From: DASPUI01 sp035622995
GTDB taxonomy: Bacteria > Verrucomicrobiota > Verrucomicrobiia > Chthoniobacterales > UBA10450
DNA length: 16,532 bases
Direction: 5' to 3'
NCBI GenBank assembly: GCA_035622995.1
Contig: DASPUI010000047.1
Span: forward strand, 1-16,532
Below the pieces are notes generated by a model that made no database searches, was not told where the DNA came from, and worked only from the letters and a program-made list of their open reading frames with translations. The position numbers were made by a program, and so were the translations under genes. Positions 15,372 to 16,532 of the stretch are shown piece after piece (within the stretch, counting starts at the first letter, position 1; every line of letters starts with the position of its first letter).

Positions 15372-15413
15372 AAACGGGTCTTAGAAAAGCGCAAACTCCC
15401 GCGAAATTGGCGT

Positions 15414-15422
15414 TCGTTAGGC
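15414..15422 (-). repeat. GCCTAACGA motif copy 9, in a convergent gap
   Basis: TCGTTAGGC on the plus strand in the 63-bp gap between the TPR gene (ends 15371) and the converging PEP-CTERM gene (ends 15435). Confidence 0.85.
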
Positions 15423-15434
15423 GATATTTGGCGA

Positions 15435-15731
15435 TCAGCGCGCGGCCAATGCTTGGCGCAGGAAAATTATCAGTGCGCCGATTCCAGCCATAGTAACAAG
15501 CGCTGCCGTCGTCGGTTCGGGGACAGCAATCGCATTAGGCGCGATGGGAGGAACGTCCCCGGGAGGGCCAACAGGATGCAGACTTGGTGGAAGAGATTCG
15601 AGCCGATAGGCTTTGTAATGCGTCTGTTGAGGCTGATCGGGCAGCGCTTGCTGCGCTGAGGCGCCAGTAACCAACATTATCGCCATAACGGCGATGGCCG
15701 CACAGAGAAAGGGTTTGGCTTTAGTTTTCAT
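15435..15731 (-). CDS. Very small PEP-CTERM protein
   Basis: The 98-residue protein has a signal peptide (MKTKAKPFLCAAIAVMAIML, cleavage near ASA before QQA). A proline-rich linker of about 43 residues follows (LPDQPQQTHYKAYRLESLPP, then PVGPPGDVPPIAPNAIA). The C-terminus is a PEP-CTERM tail: VPEPTTAALVTMAG, a hydrophobic helix (GALIIFLRQAL) and a final AAR. Such tails are recognised and cleaved by an exosortase, and one is encoded about 2 kb away. With the tail removed, the mature product would be only about 45 residues with no recognisable domain. The ATG at 15731 is chosen because the signal peptide starts there; a TTG at 15755 would add eight residues. The gene points toward the TPR gene. 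Confidence 0.85.
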   Translation of the reverse strand: MKTKAKPFLCAAIAVMAIMLVTGASAQQALPDQPQQTHYKAYRLESLPPSLHPVGPPGDVPPIAPNAIAVPEPTTAALVTMAGIGALIIFLRQALAAR

Positions 15732-15755
15732 AGAGTTCCCGAGTCCGGTTTGCAA

Positions 15756-15955
15756 TTACGGCGACGACAATGAGCCGGTGCTAGTTTGGTGTCGAGCAAT
15801 AAATTTCCGGATGGAATTCTCGTTTCTAACCTAAAGGAAAGACGATTCGGTTCTGCTGAGTGGGGAGCCTTGATATTCACTGAAAATATAGAAATTATCT
15901 TGACATTATCGGCTGCAATTCAATAGCCTCCGCCAAGTTCGTTCACGCTTTTTCA
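15756..15955. other. Divergent intergenic region between two secreted-protein genes
   Basis: This 200-bp AT-rich gap separates the PEP-CTERM gene (minus) from the PPC-like gene (plus). It should hold both promoters. I looked for sigma-54 sites (GG-N10-GC), known for some PEP-CTERM genes, and saw none. Confidence 0.45.
15900..15926 (+). promoter_or_regulatory. Possible promoter for the PPC-like gene
   Basis: A perfect -35 box TTGACA (15900-15905) is followed after 15 bp by CAATAG (15921-15926), a weak -10. The start codon is 29 nt further on. The -35 is convincing; the -10 is not. Confidence 0.35.
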
Positions 15956-16532
15956 ATGAAGAAAAATACCCTGCTTGCGGCAATGGCCGCTGCCGCTCTG
16001 CTCGCTGGCCTAACGAGTTACACACGCGCTGCTACCTGGACTGAGACAGGCGATGCCGGTCAAACCATTCCTACGGTGCAAGGAACCGGTTCCGTTATTG
16101 GCAATTCGTTGAGCACGATCTTTGGAAGCATCGGCGCGCCGGATGATGTAGACCTTTACGCCATCAATATCGCTACCCCGAGTACCTTTAGCGCGACCAC
16201 GGTTAATGCTTTGACTGCTGGCTCAGGTCTAGATACTGAGCTTTACCTTTTCAATTCCAGTGGCGCAGCCGTCTACGCTAACGATGATGCAAGCGGCGCG
16301 TCCCTTCAATCCACCTTGCCGGCCGGCAACGCGAATGGACCGCTGGCCGCCGGCACCTATTACCTAGCCATTTCCACCAGTGGCAACGAACCGGTTAATT
16401 TCGCCAATACGCTACTTTTTGGTGCCGATAGTCCGTCGACCACCATTCGCGGACCAGCTCCCAGTGTGCCGGGTGGACTAGCTGGCTGGGACTCGACCTT
16501 TGCCGATCCGAGCACGGGCTTATATGAAATCG
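15956..16532 (+). CDS. Secreted protein with PPC/DVUA0089-like domain (C-terminus cut by window edge)
   Basis: Translated by hand, the frame is open from ATG 15956 to the window end (192 residues and incomplete). A signal peptide comes first (MKKNTLLAAMAAAALLAG, cleavage after SYTRA). The next part fits a bacterial pre-peptidase/DVUA0089-type beta-sandwich: APDDVDLYAINIATPSTFSA, then LDTELYLFNSSGAAVYANDD and AAGTYYLAISTSG. In exosortase-bearing bacteria such proteins often end in a PEP-CTERM tail, which would lie beyond the window. It is probably a surface or exported protein of unknown role. There is no Shine-Dalgarno site before the ATG. The 9-mer copy at 16008 lies in the signal-peptide codons. 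Confidence 0.8.
   Translation, partial: MKKNTLLAAMAAAALLAGLTSYTRAATWTETGDAGQTIPTVQGTGSVIGNSLSTIFGSIGAPDDVDLYAINIATPSTFSATTVNALTAGSGLDTELYLFNSSGAAVYANDDASGASLQSTLPAGNANGPLAAGTYYLAISTSGNEPVNFANTLLFGADSPSTTIRGPAPSVPGGLAGWDSTFADPSTGLYEI
16008..16016 (+). repeat. GCCTAACGA motif copy 10
   Basis: GCCTAACGA inside the signal peptide of the PPC-like gene, read gGC CTA ACG Agt (Gly-Leu-Thr-Ser), a reading phase seen at none of the other genic copies. Confidence 0.85.

Noticed and set aside
2472..16016. Integron cassette array suggested by repeated GTTAGGC/GCCTAAC
   Set aside because: Copies are single, unpaired, far apart and inside unrelated full-length genes; no attC fold and no integrase gene in the window.
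1..16532. CRISPR array, insertion sequence or prophage
   Set aside because: No regularly spaced repeats, transposase, integrase or phage gene seen on either strand.

Overview
The window most likely comes from a Verrucomicrobiota chromosome, perhaps a soil Spartobacteria/Chthoniobacterales type. This is an inference from three things: an exosortase fused to an EpsI-like domain, short PEP-CTERM proteins, and moderately GC-rich genes with few Shine-Dalgarno sites and several GTG/TTG starts. No marker gene fixes the taxonomy. There are 14 protein genes (two cut by the window edges) and one tRNA, and no gap longer than about 210 bp.

Left part (1-5190). A minus-strand pair encodes a polytopic TMTC-like GT-C membrane glycosyltransferase (cut at base 1) and a DPM1-like GT2 enzyme that could supply its polyprenyl-phosphate sugar. 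Divergent from them lies a plus-strand run: a secreted GH13 alpha-amylase-family enzyme with an N-terminal starch-binding-like domain, a zinc histone-deacetylase-superfamily hydrolase, and a small secreted cupin.

Middle (5274-8726). On the minus strand are a small secreted protein of unknown function, an aldo/keto reductase, and tRNA-Pro(GGG) lying 8 nt upstream of the reductase. Then come ychF (plus) and a convergent coiled-coil zinc-ribbon protein (minus).

Right part (8882-16532). This is an exopolysaccharide/protein-sorting neighbourhood: a NodU/CmcH-type carbamoyltransferase and a WecG/TagA/CpsF glycosyltransferase on the minus strand, then on the plus strand an exosortase-EpsI fusion and a membrane-anchored TPR-type protein. 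A 98-residue PEP-CTERM protein (minus) and the start of a secreted PPC/DVUA0089-like protein (plus) follow. The exosortase would cleave PEP-CTERM substrates, and the sugar enzymes would modify the surface polymer.

The most striking signal is not a gene. The exact 9-mer GCCTAACGA (reverse complement TCGTTAGGC) occurs ten times, five in each orientation, about once per 1.65 kb. Only about 0.13 copies would be expected in random sequence of this length. It lies inside genes in several reading phases and in three of the intergenic gaps, including both convergent gaps with room for it. Density, exactness and strand symmetry resemble DNA-uptake signal sequences of Pasteurellaceae and Neisseriaceae, but other genome-wide DNA signals are possible.
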